A stretch of DNA of 32,500 nt from Chromera velia. Lineage: Eukaryota > Sar > Chromeraceae. The number at the start of each line of letters is the position of its first letter. The stretch's first letter is position 1. Under the pieces are notes generated by a model. It was not told where the DNA came from. It worked only from the letters and a program-made list of their open reading frames with translations, and ran no database searches. A program made the position numbers and the translations under genes. Location: NCBI GenBank assembly GCA_018398765.1, contig JAHBMJ010003531.1, positions 1-32,500 on the forward strand, in the 5' to 3' direction. Positions 1 through 8,266 of the stretch are shown one piece after another.

Positions 1-59
1 TTTGATAGATATGGTAATTTTGGAGACCGTTTTGATGTTGGAGACCGTTTGGGATAGAT

Positions 60-587
60 TTGTCTTGTGTGTGTTCTGCAAGCAAGAGCGAGGTAAGGCA
101 TGCCAGCGAGGCAGTTAAGCGAGAGCGGGCAGACGTAAAAATGGAAGTGGGCAGTGGAGAGGAGCCAAAGAGCGAGCCGGAGCCAGTTTTGCTGGATAAT
201 TATATCCTGGACAGTTTGGGTTATGCTGACGATCTTTGCTTTCTTGCCTATTCCATCTCAGACCTTCAAAAGAAATTCTCTGCTCTCGAGAAGTATTGCA
301 AAAAATGGAGACTTACAGTTCATTTGAAAAAGATAAAGATTCTCCGCCTGTCTGCCTCTGCATTTGGAGAAAGCTCCGGTTTGGTGGTATATGAAGGAAA
401 AGAGGTTGAATGGGTAATGGAATACAAGTACCCAGGGTGCCTGTTCTTTGAGGGCGGATGCTTCAGTGAGACAGTTGAATCGCGTATTGCTTCGGCCTCC
501 TGCACCCTGGGGGCTGTGTTTGGTCTGATTGCCAGTATGGGTTCCCTCAGTGTAGATGCAGAGATGACTGTTTTTAGAGCATGTTAG
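60..587 (+). pseudogene. LINE reverse-transcriptase fragment
   Basis: The open frame encodes 175 residues. The catalytic palm motif YADD (residues 55-58, bases 222-233) sits in GYADDLCFLA. Next come a KYCKKWRLTVHLKK segment (the usual 'W.L.vn..K' region after the motif) and an EYKYPGCLFFEGG segment (the usual 'v..YLG..f'), then SRIASASCTLGAVFGL (the 'Ri..a...f..l' region). The order and spacing are those of the C-terminal half of a LINE reverse transcriptase. The first four reverse-transcriptase blocks are missing, and residues 1-45 look unrelated. The frame ends at TAG 585-587, where intact elements would continue. This is a dead fragment. The start codon is only the first ATG of the frame and has no biological weight. 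Confidence 0.75.
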
Positions 588-1655
588 TCCCCTGTTGCGC
601 TGTACTGCCTCGAATGCTTCCTTCTTTGTGATGCCGATCTTCTTGCAATCGATGCTTTGCAGCTCTGTTTTGCACGCTGGTCTGGCCGTCTGTCTGCTCG
701 CAGTCTTCGTTTATCCTCTCTATGTATTTTTGGCCTGCTTCCTGCTTTTGCTCTAGAGTGGCCAACTGGTGGTGCTTGCTCTCGCAAACTATGCACACTG
801 TTCCCGTTGCAATGCCATATGTCTGGAAGGGAAACACTTGTCCAGAGTTTTCGAGAGCCTCCTTGCGGCTGCTTCGTTGGGCTAGTCTAGATTTTGTTTG
901 TTCGTTAGGAGTGGGAGTGCCGCAACACCCTGGCACCAGCGGGCAGCAGCGATGGAGAGTTCATAGCACCGGCTCTTTCTTTTTTAAGGACAGAGCTAGA
1001 TATGTAGTTGCGGAAGAGGTCTGCACGTGGCGGGTGGAGGCTATCGCTTCTTCACATTTCCCTCCTCTTGCCAAGCTCACCCCCCTTCAACAAGCTTTTC
1101 CCTCCTCTCATCGCATGTTTGTGTTTCTTCTTTGCAACTAATCCGCCTCTGGTCTCTACTCCTTTTCCGCTCTCCCTCGATCAGATTCTGCTCTCACAGT
1201 AACTGACGGCTCTCTGTTCGGTTTCTTATGTCTGTTTTCATTTAACTCATAAGGCAAAAGCAGTGCTGTATCTGTTGAATGTAACGACTACAAACTCTGT
1301 GTACATGATTCTTATATTCGGTGTGTTGATGACTTCATGCATAGACTTTCTTCATGTGCCAAGTGGCTGGACGAAAGATAATTCTTGCACTGCCTGGCTA
1401 AGCTGGAATCCATTAATTCAAATGATTGTAACTGTCCACTCCCCGGTGCAAGTATATCTAAACTCTTCATCCGTAATGTCAATGTGTGTGTCACATTCGA
1501 TCGCTTCTATACTTGCATCCGGTCTGTCTCTTTGATGCCTGTCTCCCTATTCTAGAAAGTGATTAACTGATCAACTCCACCGGCAACTTAACAAACAACA
1601 ACCATGCATGTATGTGTCACCCGGGAGCTTAGCGCTCTAACTGGGGTTAAGCATC

Positions 1656-1657
1656 CT

Positions 1658-1687
<30 letters not shown>
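1656..1687 (+). repeat. (CTAA)n LINE 3' tail
   Basis: About eight copies of CTAA close LINE copy 1, directly after a short conserved 3' segment containing GGAGCTTAGCGCTC. The same tail, reverse-complemented, ends copy 2 at 21444-21475. A short tandem tail of this kind is typical of LINEs that do not use poly(A). Confidence 0.8.
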
Positions 1688-1691
<4 letters not shown>

Positions 1692-1703
1692 TTTTACACC
1701 ATT

Positions 1704-2030
1704 AGTGAAATTTAACATGATGCATGCACGGCGTTAGTATATATGCGTGTCCGGCTGTGTTAGGCATGCAAAGGTATCGCGCACCGTGTGAGAGTAATTC
1801 GTGTATTTCATGTGCATGAATAATTCTGTTCATACTAAGTCTTCCATGTATATAGAAATCCATGCAGAGTGAATTCAATTAATACAAAGACCAAAAGTTA
1901 AGCCAAATAGAGGTATGAATGCAAATAGTGAACTGATCTATGAAGTCTTACTCCTTCTGATGGAGCCAATAACCTTCTGATAATAAAATAGCCAGGGCGT
2001 GCCATAGGATACAGTCCCTATATTTCTACT
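1704..2030 (+). repeat. 5' LTR of gag-only retrotransposon
   Basis: This 327-base repeat matches 3895-4196. Shared landmarks in order are a GGCGTYAGTAT segment, TTAGGCATGCAAAGGTATCG, CATGAATAATTCTGTT, CCATGCAGAGTGAATTCAAT, GATGGAGCCAATAACCTTCT, AATAAAAT and CTATATTTCTACT. The AATAAA at about 1984 in the repeat could act as the polyadenylation signal of the element's transcript. Confidence 0.8.
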
Positions 2031-2342
2031 GATAACTTGCCAGCGAGAGTCAGATGAACAACAGTTGATTGAGTAGAGACTGAAATATCAGAGTCAAAGA
2101 AAGAACTTGAAGCAGAAAAACCTCTGGGGGAGTATCCTTTTATTAATTGAAACGTAAAAAAGTGGAGAAAGAGCACAGTATGCATCCGAGGCTCTAATGT
2201 CAGACTGTTTGGCAAGACAGAGGAGGAGGTTGCACAATAGGATTTCAATCAGTTGTTGCTCGCATGTCAGGACCATCCAAACGCAGGTCCAGCAGGCTGA
2301 GCTGATACTGTCTACAGGAGAAAAGAGGATTGTGACAATACG

Positions 2343-3405
2343 TTGAAGTCAGGCACGGATCCAAACCGGGCAATCTCCTGGAAGAAGTGCATTGATGCCC
2401 TTATTTCTGAGATCTACACCGCTCTCCAGTTTGTGGACCAACAGAAAAGAGACAAAGTCAATCAGGAATGGACAAGAGCAGTTGATGTAGGTTTTGGGGT
2501 CTACTCGTTTCAAGAAGTCGTGGTCAAGTACGAGAACCTCAACAAACGGACCAAAAACGCCGGTGCGGAGGATGATACCACCAATATCGCACCAGAGCCC
2601 TCGCTGTTCGTAAGTCTATCCCCAACCACTACCAGGTCCTCTGGTCCGTACAGATGACCCAAGATCAGTACAATAACCCAAATAAACTGATGGATAAGTG
2701 CAGAGCCATGGCAAGCAAGACAAACTGCAACAGCTTTGCAACAATCAGTCACCTCGAACCAAACCCAGTAGCAACAGCAGCTATCCGTATGACTGGGGAG
2801 TTCAAAAGTGTAAACTATATTGGTGGGACTGGCAACCCTCCCCTAAATCACAGAGGCAGAGGGGGGAGAGGTGGAAACGTAGGAAAAGGAAAAGGTGGAG
2901 GATTCCATGGAGGATATCAAACTCCCTCTGGGTCCTTCAACATCAATTCCAACTTCAATCCTTAGTCTGAGAGCAATAAGCAGCAGCAACAAAACGAGTG
3001 CCCCGGTTATGCTCAACAAGGCGGGCATGATGAAGGATACGAACGACTGCAGGGGACTGAAGCATTGGTGTGCGCATTGCGAATCAGTTAGGCACTTTGA
3101 GAGGGCGTGTCCCGATATCTGCAGGAAACACGCAGAGAGAGGTAGAGCAAGGGGGAGAGGGGGTGGACCTCCAGCACGAGGGGGTGCACAAGTGGGGGGA
3201 CAAGGGCCTGCTCGATCCGCATGTGGCATTGTACATGTACAACTACTCCGCAAGTCCCTCTGTGCCTCCTGGCTACTCAGCTATGATGACTGCATCTTTA
3301 TTTTCCTTCATAAAAGCATTCGGGGATGTGGAGAACCCGACTTTCCGAGTTGCTGAGGTTTTGGGAAAGGCAGAGGAAGGAACCGGCTCTGGAGACAGCT
3401 GGTAA
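2343..3405 (+). pseudogene. Gag-like pseudogene with CCHC zinc knuckle
   Basis: Coding potential runs through at least three frames and is broken by frameshifts and stops. First, 2343-2657 has a hydrophilic helical segment (WKKCIDALISEIYTALQFVD). Second, 2654-2965 ends in a glycine/arginine-rich basic stretch (NHRGRGGRGGNVGKGKGGG). Third, 2895-3356 contains HWCAHCESVRHFERACPD at about 3066-3116, an exact C-x2-C-x4-H-x4-C nucleic-acid-binding knuckle as in retroelement Gag. A further RGRGGGPPARGG basic region follows. The frame at 3070-3405 may carry the final part. Helical N-part, RGG region and one knuckle, lying between two LTRs, make Gag the natural reading. No Pol follows. Confidence 0.65.
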
Positions 3406-3542
3406 ACTAGGCTGGTAAAGAGAGCAATGGAGGGACTGAGTGGGAGTGCAGGGAGATACACCTACTCTTCTTCACTTCTTTTCAATCAGGCATACATGTG
3501 TGGGGGTACAGGGAGTCATATTCACATATTTAACAAAGTTAA

Positions 3543-3793
3543 TCAGTGCAGGGCGTCACTGAGAAGGAAGTTAACCATACAATGCAGGGCGTCACTGTGA
3601 AACGGAAGTATACATACACATCCAGACAATCAATCAGTGTAGGGCGTCACTGATAATTAGACAGGCAGTGCGGAGCGTCACTGACTGATACACAAACAGT
3701 GCGGAGCAACACTGATGGAAACATAAATATAGAAGGAAATACAAACAGTGCAGAGCGTCATTGTTTTTGATAGTACTGCGGAGCATCGGTACT
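3543..3793 (+). repeat. Seven iterated stem-loops, 8-base loop
   Basis: The pattern CAGTG-N8-CACTG recurs seven times: 3543-3562, 3579-3598, 3633-3654, 3666-3683, 3697-3714, 3743-3766 and 3772-3793. Loops are always eight bases and close to CRGRGCRW (cagggcgt, tagggcgt, cggagcgt, cggagcaa, cagagcgt, cggagcat). Stems vary in length from 5 to 8 pairs. Two units change on both sides while keeping pairing: unit 6 has AAACAGTG with CATTGTTT, and unit 7 has AGTACTG with CGGTACT. Spacers differ in sequence and length. The array lies after gag and before the polypurine tract of the LTR element, in what would be the 3' untranslated part of its genomic RNA. Confidence 0.8.
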
Positions 3794-3879
3794 GGTCAAA
3801 CCAAATTTACGAAAGCAAACCTGCATGCATCAAATTTTGAAACTCATTTCTCCGATCTTGTGATTGAACAATCATCTCC

Positions 3880-3894
3880 GAAATGAGGAGGGTG
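3880..3894 (+). promoter_or_regulatory. Polypurine tract before 3' LTR
   Basis: GAAATGAGGAGGGTG is almost all purine and ends exactly where homology to the 5' LTR begins. This is the expected position of the plus-strand DNA primer. It supports both the element boundary and its plus orientation. Confidence 0.65.
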
Positions 3895-4196
3895 AGTGAA
3901 ATTTGATATGATGCGCGGCGTCAGTATGTGTGTGTGTCCAGCCATATTAGGCATGCAAAGGTATCGTGCGCCGTGTGAAAGTAATTCGCATATTTCGCGT
4001 ACATGAATAATTCTGTTTATACTTCCATATATGTAAAACTCCATGCAGAGTGAATTCAATTAATATAAAGACCAAAAGTTGAGCTAAACAGAGGTATAAA
4101 TATAAATAGTGAACTGATCCATGAAGTCTCACTCCTTCTGATGGAGCCAATAACCTTCTAATAATAAAATGGCCAGGCCACATCTATATTTCTACT
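3895..4196 (+). repeat. 3' LTR of gag-only retrotransposon
   Basis: This 302-base copy of the 5' LTR begins AGTGAAATTT and ends TTTCTACT. Near its end it lacks about 15 bases that the 5' LTR has (between GCCAGG and CTATATTTC). Several ORFs called here on the minus strand are shadows. Confidence 0.8.
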
Positions 4197-4623
4197 CTAT
4201 TATATTAAGTTGGGCGAAGTTGGAATATGTAAAACACTTTTTAAATTATATAAAGATAAATTTAGAGATAAATATTTAAAATTTGTCTATTTTATGTTGT
4301 TTTTGATTGAAAAGTGATATTTAAAAGCTTAATTGAACATGACATTCAAAAGGTTCATTTTTACTTGCTTAAAAGTCAGTTTTTGAGTGATGCACTGAAA
4401 CTATAATGTGACATAATTCAAATTATGACACAATACCCTATACATTAGTACTAGTGACATAAATAATTGTGTCACAATAGATGTGAATCAGATGCTAGGT
4501 GTAATGAAATAGTTAGAGTCTAGGTTAGAGTAAGTTAGGTATGATGAAATTGTCAGACAAAAATTGAAGTGATCCTAAACTTTCAAAGTGACTAGCTTAA
4601 AATCTTCAGAGTCGTTGAAGTTC
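4197..4623. other. AT-rich non-coding stretch
   Basis: I see no gene. Around 4408-4475 there is a cluster of short inverted motifs (TGTGACATAATT, AATTATGACAC, TAGTGACATAA, TTGTGTCACAA) that could pair with each other. It may be the edge of an old MITE, but no boundaries can be drawn. Confidence 0.5.
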
Positions 4624-4732
4624 AGACTCACCTCATTCACTCGATCACTCACCTCACTCACTCATTCACTTACCTCCCTTACTCACCCCACCTACTCACC
4701 CACTCACCCCACCCACTCACCCACTCACCTCT
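4624..4732 (+). repeat. Degenerate (ACTC)n microsatellite, left of TIR element
   Basis: Interrupted ACTC/CACT repeats run up to the left end of the TIR element and resume in the same orientation right after its right end (7478-7510). The element therefore sits inside what was probably one tract. Confidence 0.8.
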
Positions 4733-4950
4733 CTAAAGAATTAGGAGTTGAATTGGGTGTCGAATTGGTAGTACTACCAATTTTTTACCGCCAGTAACTC
4801 CCAATTTTAAAAAATTGGTACCTAGTCTAGTGAAAGAAGTACATGGAGTTTGAAGCTAAAATTTTATGTACGGGCTAAACAGGGGCTCACTAGTCTCTAG
4901 CCGCAGTCATTAGACTCTAATTCATTACTAGGAACAAATTTTATGAACAC
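4733..4950 (+). repeat. Left terminal inverted repeat (218 b)
   Basis: It contains a perfect 20-base palindrome (AATTGGTAGTACTACCAATT) near the outer end and several more ACCAATTTT/AAAATTGGT motifs, here and just inside the repeat. These iterated subterminal motifs are the kind of site a transposase binds. Confidence 0.8.
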
Positions 4951-5121
4951 CCAATTTTTTTGGGGGGACTACCAATTTTATAACTTCTCCTAGAAAGTAA
5001 AATATATGTGGAAAGAAAGAACGTTGTAATAGAACAGTGTTGCGGCTGCACAGAACTAAGAACTTCATAAATCCATAAGTTTTGTATAGTTTTATAGACT
5101 ACTACTAAGTGTTATTTATGC

Positions 5122-5403
5122 TCAAAGTCCTTCCTGGCGTGACACATCGGCAAAATATGCTTGCATGGTTTTCTTTCTCTTGCACAACCACGTAAAAACC
5201 AGATCTTCCAGAATAAAACGATCATATGAATAACGTCCCCCCTGTAAAACAAAACGTTTACAAACCTTCTTATGATACGATTCAAAGCCGTAGCATTTCG
5301 CTGTGTTCAACCCCCCAAACTGGCGGATCCACACCGGGAAGTGCGAGTAGAAGTGAGTTTTCGGGACCGCCCACCCATAAGACTTGCAAAAAGGTCTTAC
5401 CAA
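5122..5403 (-). pseudogene. Transposase-like C-terminal fragment
   Basis: The minus-strand frame stays open upstream to about 5450, so the start is not real. The part I regard as meaningful reads PKTHFYSHFPVWIRQFGG, then a variable link, then FESYHKKVCKRF and, later, YSYDRFILEDLVFTWLC. The sequence 'PK.H...H.p..ir.fG.......E..H...kr' is a recurring signature in the C-terminal part of CACTA/Plavaka-like and related eukaryotic transposases. It lies immediately inside the left TIR, where a transposase gene read leftward would end. The rest of the enzyme, including any catalytic DDE residues, is absent and its place is taken by plus-strand sequence. The family match is from memory of the motif pattern and is tentative. 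Confidence 0.4.
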
Positions 5404-5443
5404 GTCTTTATCACTATCTTTAGCGACGCATGGGACAGAGGGG

Positions 5444-6403
5444 ATGCAGATGCAGCAGATGCAGATGCAAATGCAAATGCAAATGCAATAAATGCAACTG
5501 CAAGCGCAGATGCAAATGCAAGAGATGCAAATGAAGCATACCCAGCAGCTCGAAACGATGAAGATGCAGCACGCATAGCAGATGCAGATATTACAAAATC
5601 AGCTTCAGAGGGTTAACATCTCATCCTCATCCTCAGTTGTCCCGGCCTCAGCCACCAATCAGCCCCAGCCTCAGCCTGTCCCGGGCCAGTCTAGTATTCT
5701 GAATTTTTGTCAGAAGGTGGGCGGAGGGGCTGCCGCAGAGGCCAGCGCAGAGTAGGACAAAAAAGACGGTAATGTTGAAATGGATGGTTGCGGGGGGGGC
5801 AAGGAGAGGGCAAAAGGGGGGGTTACTCCGTTCTCGAGTGCGGCATATCAGGAATTCGCTCCAGAGAGGAGGAAAAAGAAAAAGAAGGGAGCTGCAGCTG
5901 CTGTTGTATCTAAAAATGAAGAAGACGAGAAAGAAAAAGAAGGAGAAGAGGAGGATGAGGATGAGGAAGAGGATGAAGATGAGGACGAAGATGAAGAGGA
6001 TGAGTATGAGGGGGCATTGTTTGTAGAGAGTTGTGATGAAGACGTCCATACAGCTGATGACTTGGAGGACGAGAATGAAGAAGAGGGGGAAGAAGAGGAA
6101 AAGAGAGAAGAAAGAGGGGGTGCAGTGCCACCTAAGTCCATGTCTGAATCAGTGGCCAGACTGAAGGAGAAGATCAAAGTCTTTCAGGCCCTTCAGGTTA
6201 TGAAGGAACAAAAAGAATCCCTCAGAACAGAGATTGAAAAAGCAAAGAAAAAGGGAAAGAAAGAGGAAGAAGAGTCATTTCAGAGTGACCTGGGGGTTGT
6301 GGAGGAAAAAATTCAGACTCTTGAGAGAGAGAAAGCACGTCTTTCCCGTCCAAATGATCTCCTACTCCTGAGAGATATACAGATAGCCCTCAAACAGAAG
6401 TAA
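5444..6403 (+). pseudogene. Q/M-rich, acidic, coiled-coil protein, interrupted
   Basis: One frame reads from ATG 5444 to TAA 6401-6403 with three internal stops (5489, 5576, 5753). The order is a Met-Gln repeat encoded by a degenerate GATGCA/AATGCA hexamer (5443-5545), a Ser/Pro/Gln linker, a lysine cluster (RRKKKKKG), a long Asp/Glu run (about 5925-6015), a second Glu-rich stretch and a predicted coiled coil (SVARLKEKIKVFQALQVMKE, then a Lys/Glu-rich heptad region) ending IQIALKQK. The uninterrupted part is 5780-6403 (207 residues). GTAAGA overlaps the final stop and could be a splice donor. I do not recognise a family. Acidic plus coiled-coil composition is common in nuclear proteins, but function is unknown. 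It is cargo or the second gene of the TIR element. Confidence 0.5.
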
Positions 6404-6501
6404 GAAGGAGGGGTCCACGAGTCGTCTATCGCCGCTGCGGTAAGTTGGTGACTTAAACCTCAATTCAGTCGGCAGCTGCTAGTCTCTGTAAGCCTCAAGG
6501 T

Positions 6502-7017
6502 GGGAGAGAGAACGAAACGGATCAAGGGAAAGAACAAAAGAAAAAGAAGAAATCGAAAAGTAAAAGTTTTCGTCAGCGTCCCCCTCCTCCGCAGCGCTCT
6601 GCAACCATGGTTGCACAAAGCCGATAGAGGGAGAGGTCAAAGGAAATGGACAAGGATAGATTTGTTATCTCCACCGAGTTTCGGGAGAGATTCACTGTGA
6701 GGAGAGAGCTGAACATCACTCATGCAATGTTTTCAGATGTCAAGTTCACCGTGAAGATTTTGGAGCTGAAAGAGCTCACAGATGATCACAGAAAAAAGGC
6801 AGACATTGGAATTTTCCCAGATGATTCCTTGGTCGTTTTTCAGTACACCCATGTTGTTCCCCCCCAAAATCTATCAGAAGAGAAGAAGAAGGAATATAAT
6901 CTCCATTTGAGGCGTCTGGGAACCACTAAGTGGGAGATGTTCGGGAGAGAGGGGCATGATCTGAAGAAAGATCAGCAGCCACTGTCTGGCATATGGAGGG
7001 ATTATGAATTCTGGTAG
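6502..7017 (+). CDS. Unknown 123-aa ORF, longer frame broken by one TAG
   Basis: ATG 6646 opens a 123-residue frame ending at TAG 7015-7017. The same frame is open upstream from about 6502 (a lysine-rich and Arg/Pro/Gln-rich stretch, KEQKKKKKKSKSKS then RQRPPPPQRS) and is interrupted only by TAG at 6625-6627, so a longer ancestral protein is likely. The downstream part (MDKDRFVISTEFRERFTVRR..., ...FPDDSLVVFQYTHVVPP, ...GIWRDYEFW) has the balanced composition of a folded domain and good length for one. I do not recognise it. It lies just inside the right TIR and shares orientation with the coiled-coil frame upstream, so the two may once have been exons of one gene (GTAAGT at 6440 is a possible donor). 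Confidence 0.4.
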
Positions 7018-7255
7018 GCTTACATGGTCAATTGGATCGATTTTCGCTCTGTTTTTTGTACTGGTACATGCAGCTTGTGTAGAGTTGTCCACTGTCCGTT
7101 TTGCATTGCATTAGCGGTGCACTATGACACATAAAACAAAAGTTTCAAGTTAACTTTCAATTTTTTTTTTTTTGGTACTACCAATTTTTTTTTCGGCGGT
7201 CCTAAAAAATTTCTATTTAAAAATTGGTAACTCCTAATTTTTAAGTGACTCTAAG

Positions 7256-7472
7256 TATTCATAGAATTTATTCCTAGTAATGAATTAGAATCTAATGACT
7301 ATGGCTAGAGACTAGTGAGCCCTTGTCTAGCCCGTACACAAAATTTTAGCTTCAAACTCTATGTACTTCTTTCACTAGACTAGGTACTAATTTTTCAAAA
7401 TTGGGAGTTACTGGTGGTAAAAAATTGGTAGTACTACCAATTCAACACCCAATTCAACTCCTAATTCTTTAG
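7256..7472 (-). repeat. Right terminal inverted repeat (217 b)
   Basis: This is the reverse complement of 4733-4950 with scattered substitutions, and it carries the same 20-base palindrome. Poly-T/ACCAATTTTT-rich sequence lies just inside it (7160-7255). Confidence 0.8.
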
Positions 7473-7477
7473 GGCTC

Positions 7478-7510
7478 GCTCACTCACTCACTCACTCACT
7501 CACTCACTTA
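7478..7510 (+). repeat. (ACTC)n microsatellite, right of TIR element
   Basis: About eight near-perfect CACT units continue the tract that is interrupted at 4732. Confidence 0.85.
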
Positions 7511-7699
7511 CTCAACACTGGAGAAGAGCAAGGAAAGGGTGCGCAGCGGTTCATAGAGCGGTTCAGGTACAAACTGCTGCTTGGGAGTATTGCTATTCTA
7601 AGGGAGATGCTAGTAGTCTACAATGAGGCAGGATATGGCTTAACGGTTTCGGCTTGCATGGTTAAGGTTGCGTTGCACAGATTGCACGAGTTTGCCTAG
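7511..7699 (+). CDS. Short unassigned open frame
   Basis: The frame encodes about 60 residues ending at TAG 7697-7699, with a plausible protein-like stretch (QRFIERFRYKLLLGSIAILR, then YNEAGYGLTVSACMVKVALH). No start codon is defined because the frame runs back into the microsatellite. It may be the truncated end of a gene or element split by the TIR insertion. I do not recognise it. The remaining bases to 7929 are AT-rich and show nothing else. Confidence 0.2.
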   Translation, partial: LNTGEEQGKGAQRFIERFRYKLLLGSIAILREMLVVYNEAGYGLTVSACMVKVALHRLHEFA

Positions 7700-7929
7700 G
7701 AGTTTGCGCACAGTTGTACGTTTTTTTCGTGGGGTCATGTATGTACGCTTTGTTTATGCATGCATGTGCGCATGCAGTCCGCGCAGCCCGCAGCGGCTAT
7801 GACGCTGCCCCGCGACATGTGTCAAGCCATGATCTACAACTATTTTTTCATACATAAGTGTGATTTAATTAAATCAGTTAAAAGTTTTTAAAATCATAGT
7901 TATTGTTTCACGAATCATTGTGATACAAA

Positions 7930-8200
7930 TATTATGTACTAGCTAAATACTTTCTAGACTGAGTACAAGGAATCTATGGATCGTGGTCACGTGAGTCTAT
8001 CAGTCAGGAGGCTAGGTCGGATTTCATCAATCAGTCGGACAAAGCAGTGTTAGACAACGTGCTGTTGAGCCAGAATTATTTACTGGGATGCTGCAGATGG
8101 AGTCGTTGCTGTGGCCTCTGCACTGCTGGGTTGGGACATGCCATATTGGCCGCGGTATCTGTATGGGACGCAGTAGGGCTAACTAGTGCGGCACACAACA
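7930..8200 (-). repeat. 3' LTR (minus-strand element)
   Basis: This 271-base repeat aligns with 9457-9728 over its whole length, for example at ACAAGGAATCTATGGATC, GCCAGAATTATTTACTGGGA and GGGACGCAGTAGGGCTAACT. Confidence 0.85.
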
Positions 8201-8222
8201 CGCATCCTTTTCTTTTCTTCTG
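8201..8222 (-). promoter_or_regulatory. Polypurine tract (minus-strand element)
   Basis: Read on the minus strand this is AGAAGAAAAGAAAAGGATG, directly next to the 3' LTR, as required for plus-strand DNA priming. Confidence 0.7.
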
Positions 8223-8266
8223 AACAGGCAGTGCAAAATCAGATGAAATTAGAGCCAGTACCGCTC

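Larger units (their letters stand above)
60..1687 (+). mobile_element. LINE (non-LTR retrotransposon), 3' part, copy 1
   Basis: A reverse-transcriptase remnant is followed by about 1 kb of degenerate sequence and a terminal (CTAA)n tract, which together define the 3' end of a non-LTR element read on the plus strand. Bases 671-1687 are homologous, in inverted orientation, to 21444-22451, and both copies end in the same tetranucleotide tail, so the tail belongs to the element and was not gained by chance. The 5' boundary is unclear: residues upstream of the YADD motif do not look like the fingers or palm of a reverse transcriptase, so the copy is 5'-truncated or rearranged. Near the 3' end one frame (about 1276-1440) is cysteine-rich (ECNDYKLCVHD..., RCVDDFMHRLSSC) and may be the end of the element's ORF, interrupted here by a stop. 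Confidence 0.7.
1704..4196 (+). mobile_element. Non-autonomous LTR retrotransposon (gag only)
   Basis: Two direct repeats (1704-2030 and 3895-4196) flank a 1.9-kb interior with gag-like coding on the plus strand. Each repeat is bounded by a short inverted repeat, AGTGAAA at the start and TTTCTACT at the end, so the ends are AGT...ACT instead of the usual TG...CA. The flanks CCATT (1699-1703) and CTATT (4197-4201) form a 5-base target duplication with one mismatch. A purine-rich tract lies right against the 3' LTR. No protease, integrase or reverse transcriptase is visible, and the interior is too short for them, so the element depends on a partner. The LTRs differ by many substitutions and a roughly 15-base indel, so the insertion is old. 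I could not identify the primer-binding site after 2030. Confidence 0.8.
4733..7472. mobile_element. 2.7-kb DNA transposon-like element with long TIRs
   Basis: Bases 4733-4950 and 7256-7472 are inverted copies of each other at roughly 90% identity, beginning CTAAAGAATTAGGAGTTGAA at each outer end. Between them are a minus-strand transposase-like remnant (5122-5403) and plus-strand coding remnants (5444-6403, 6502-7017). No clean target duplication is visible because the surrounding ACTC repeat makes any short duplication ambiguous. The long TIRs, the internal gene content and a microsatellite target support a cut-and-paste element, now decayed. The superfamily is unresolved. Confidence 0.7.

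Noticed and set aside
574-936. Minus-strand frame with CIVCESKHH (possible zinc motif) opposite the LINE
   Set aside because: It is antisense to a LINE with a clear plus-strand reverse transcriptase. There are no further cysteine or histidine pairs.
3543-3793. CRISPR-like array of spaced repeats
   Set aside because: The repeats are only about 18-22 bases, spacers vary from about 13 to 40 bases and the host is eukaryotic. The hairpins lie inside an LTR element.
5848-6177. Poly-serine protein on the minus strand
   Set aside because: It is the antisense shadow of the Asp/Glu-rich region of the plus-strand frame.
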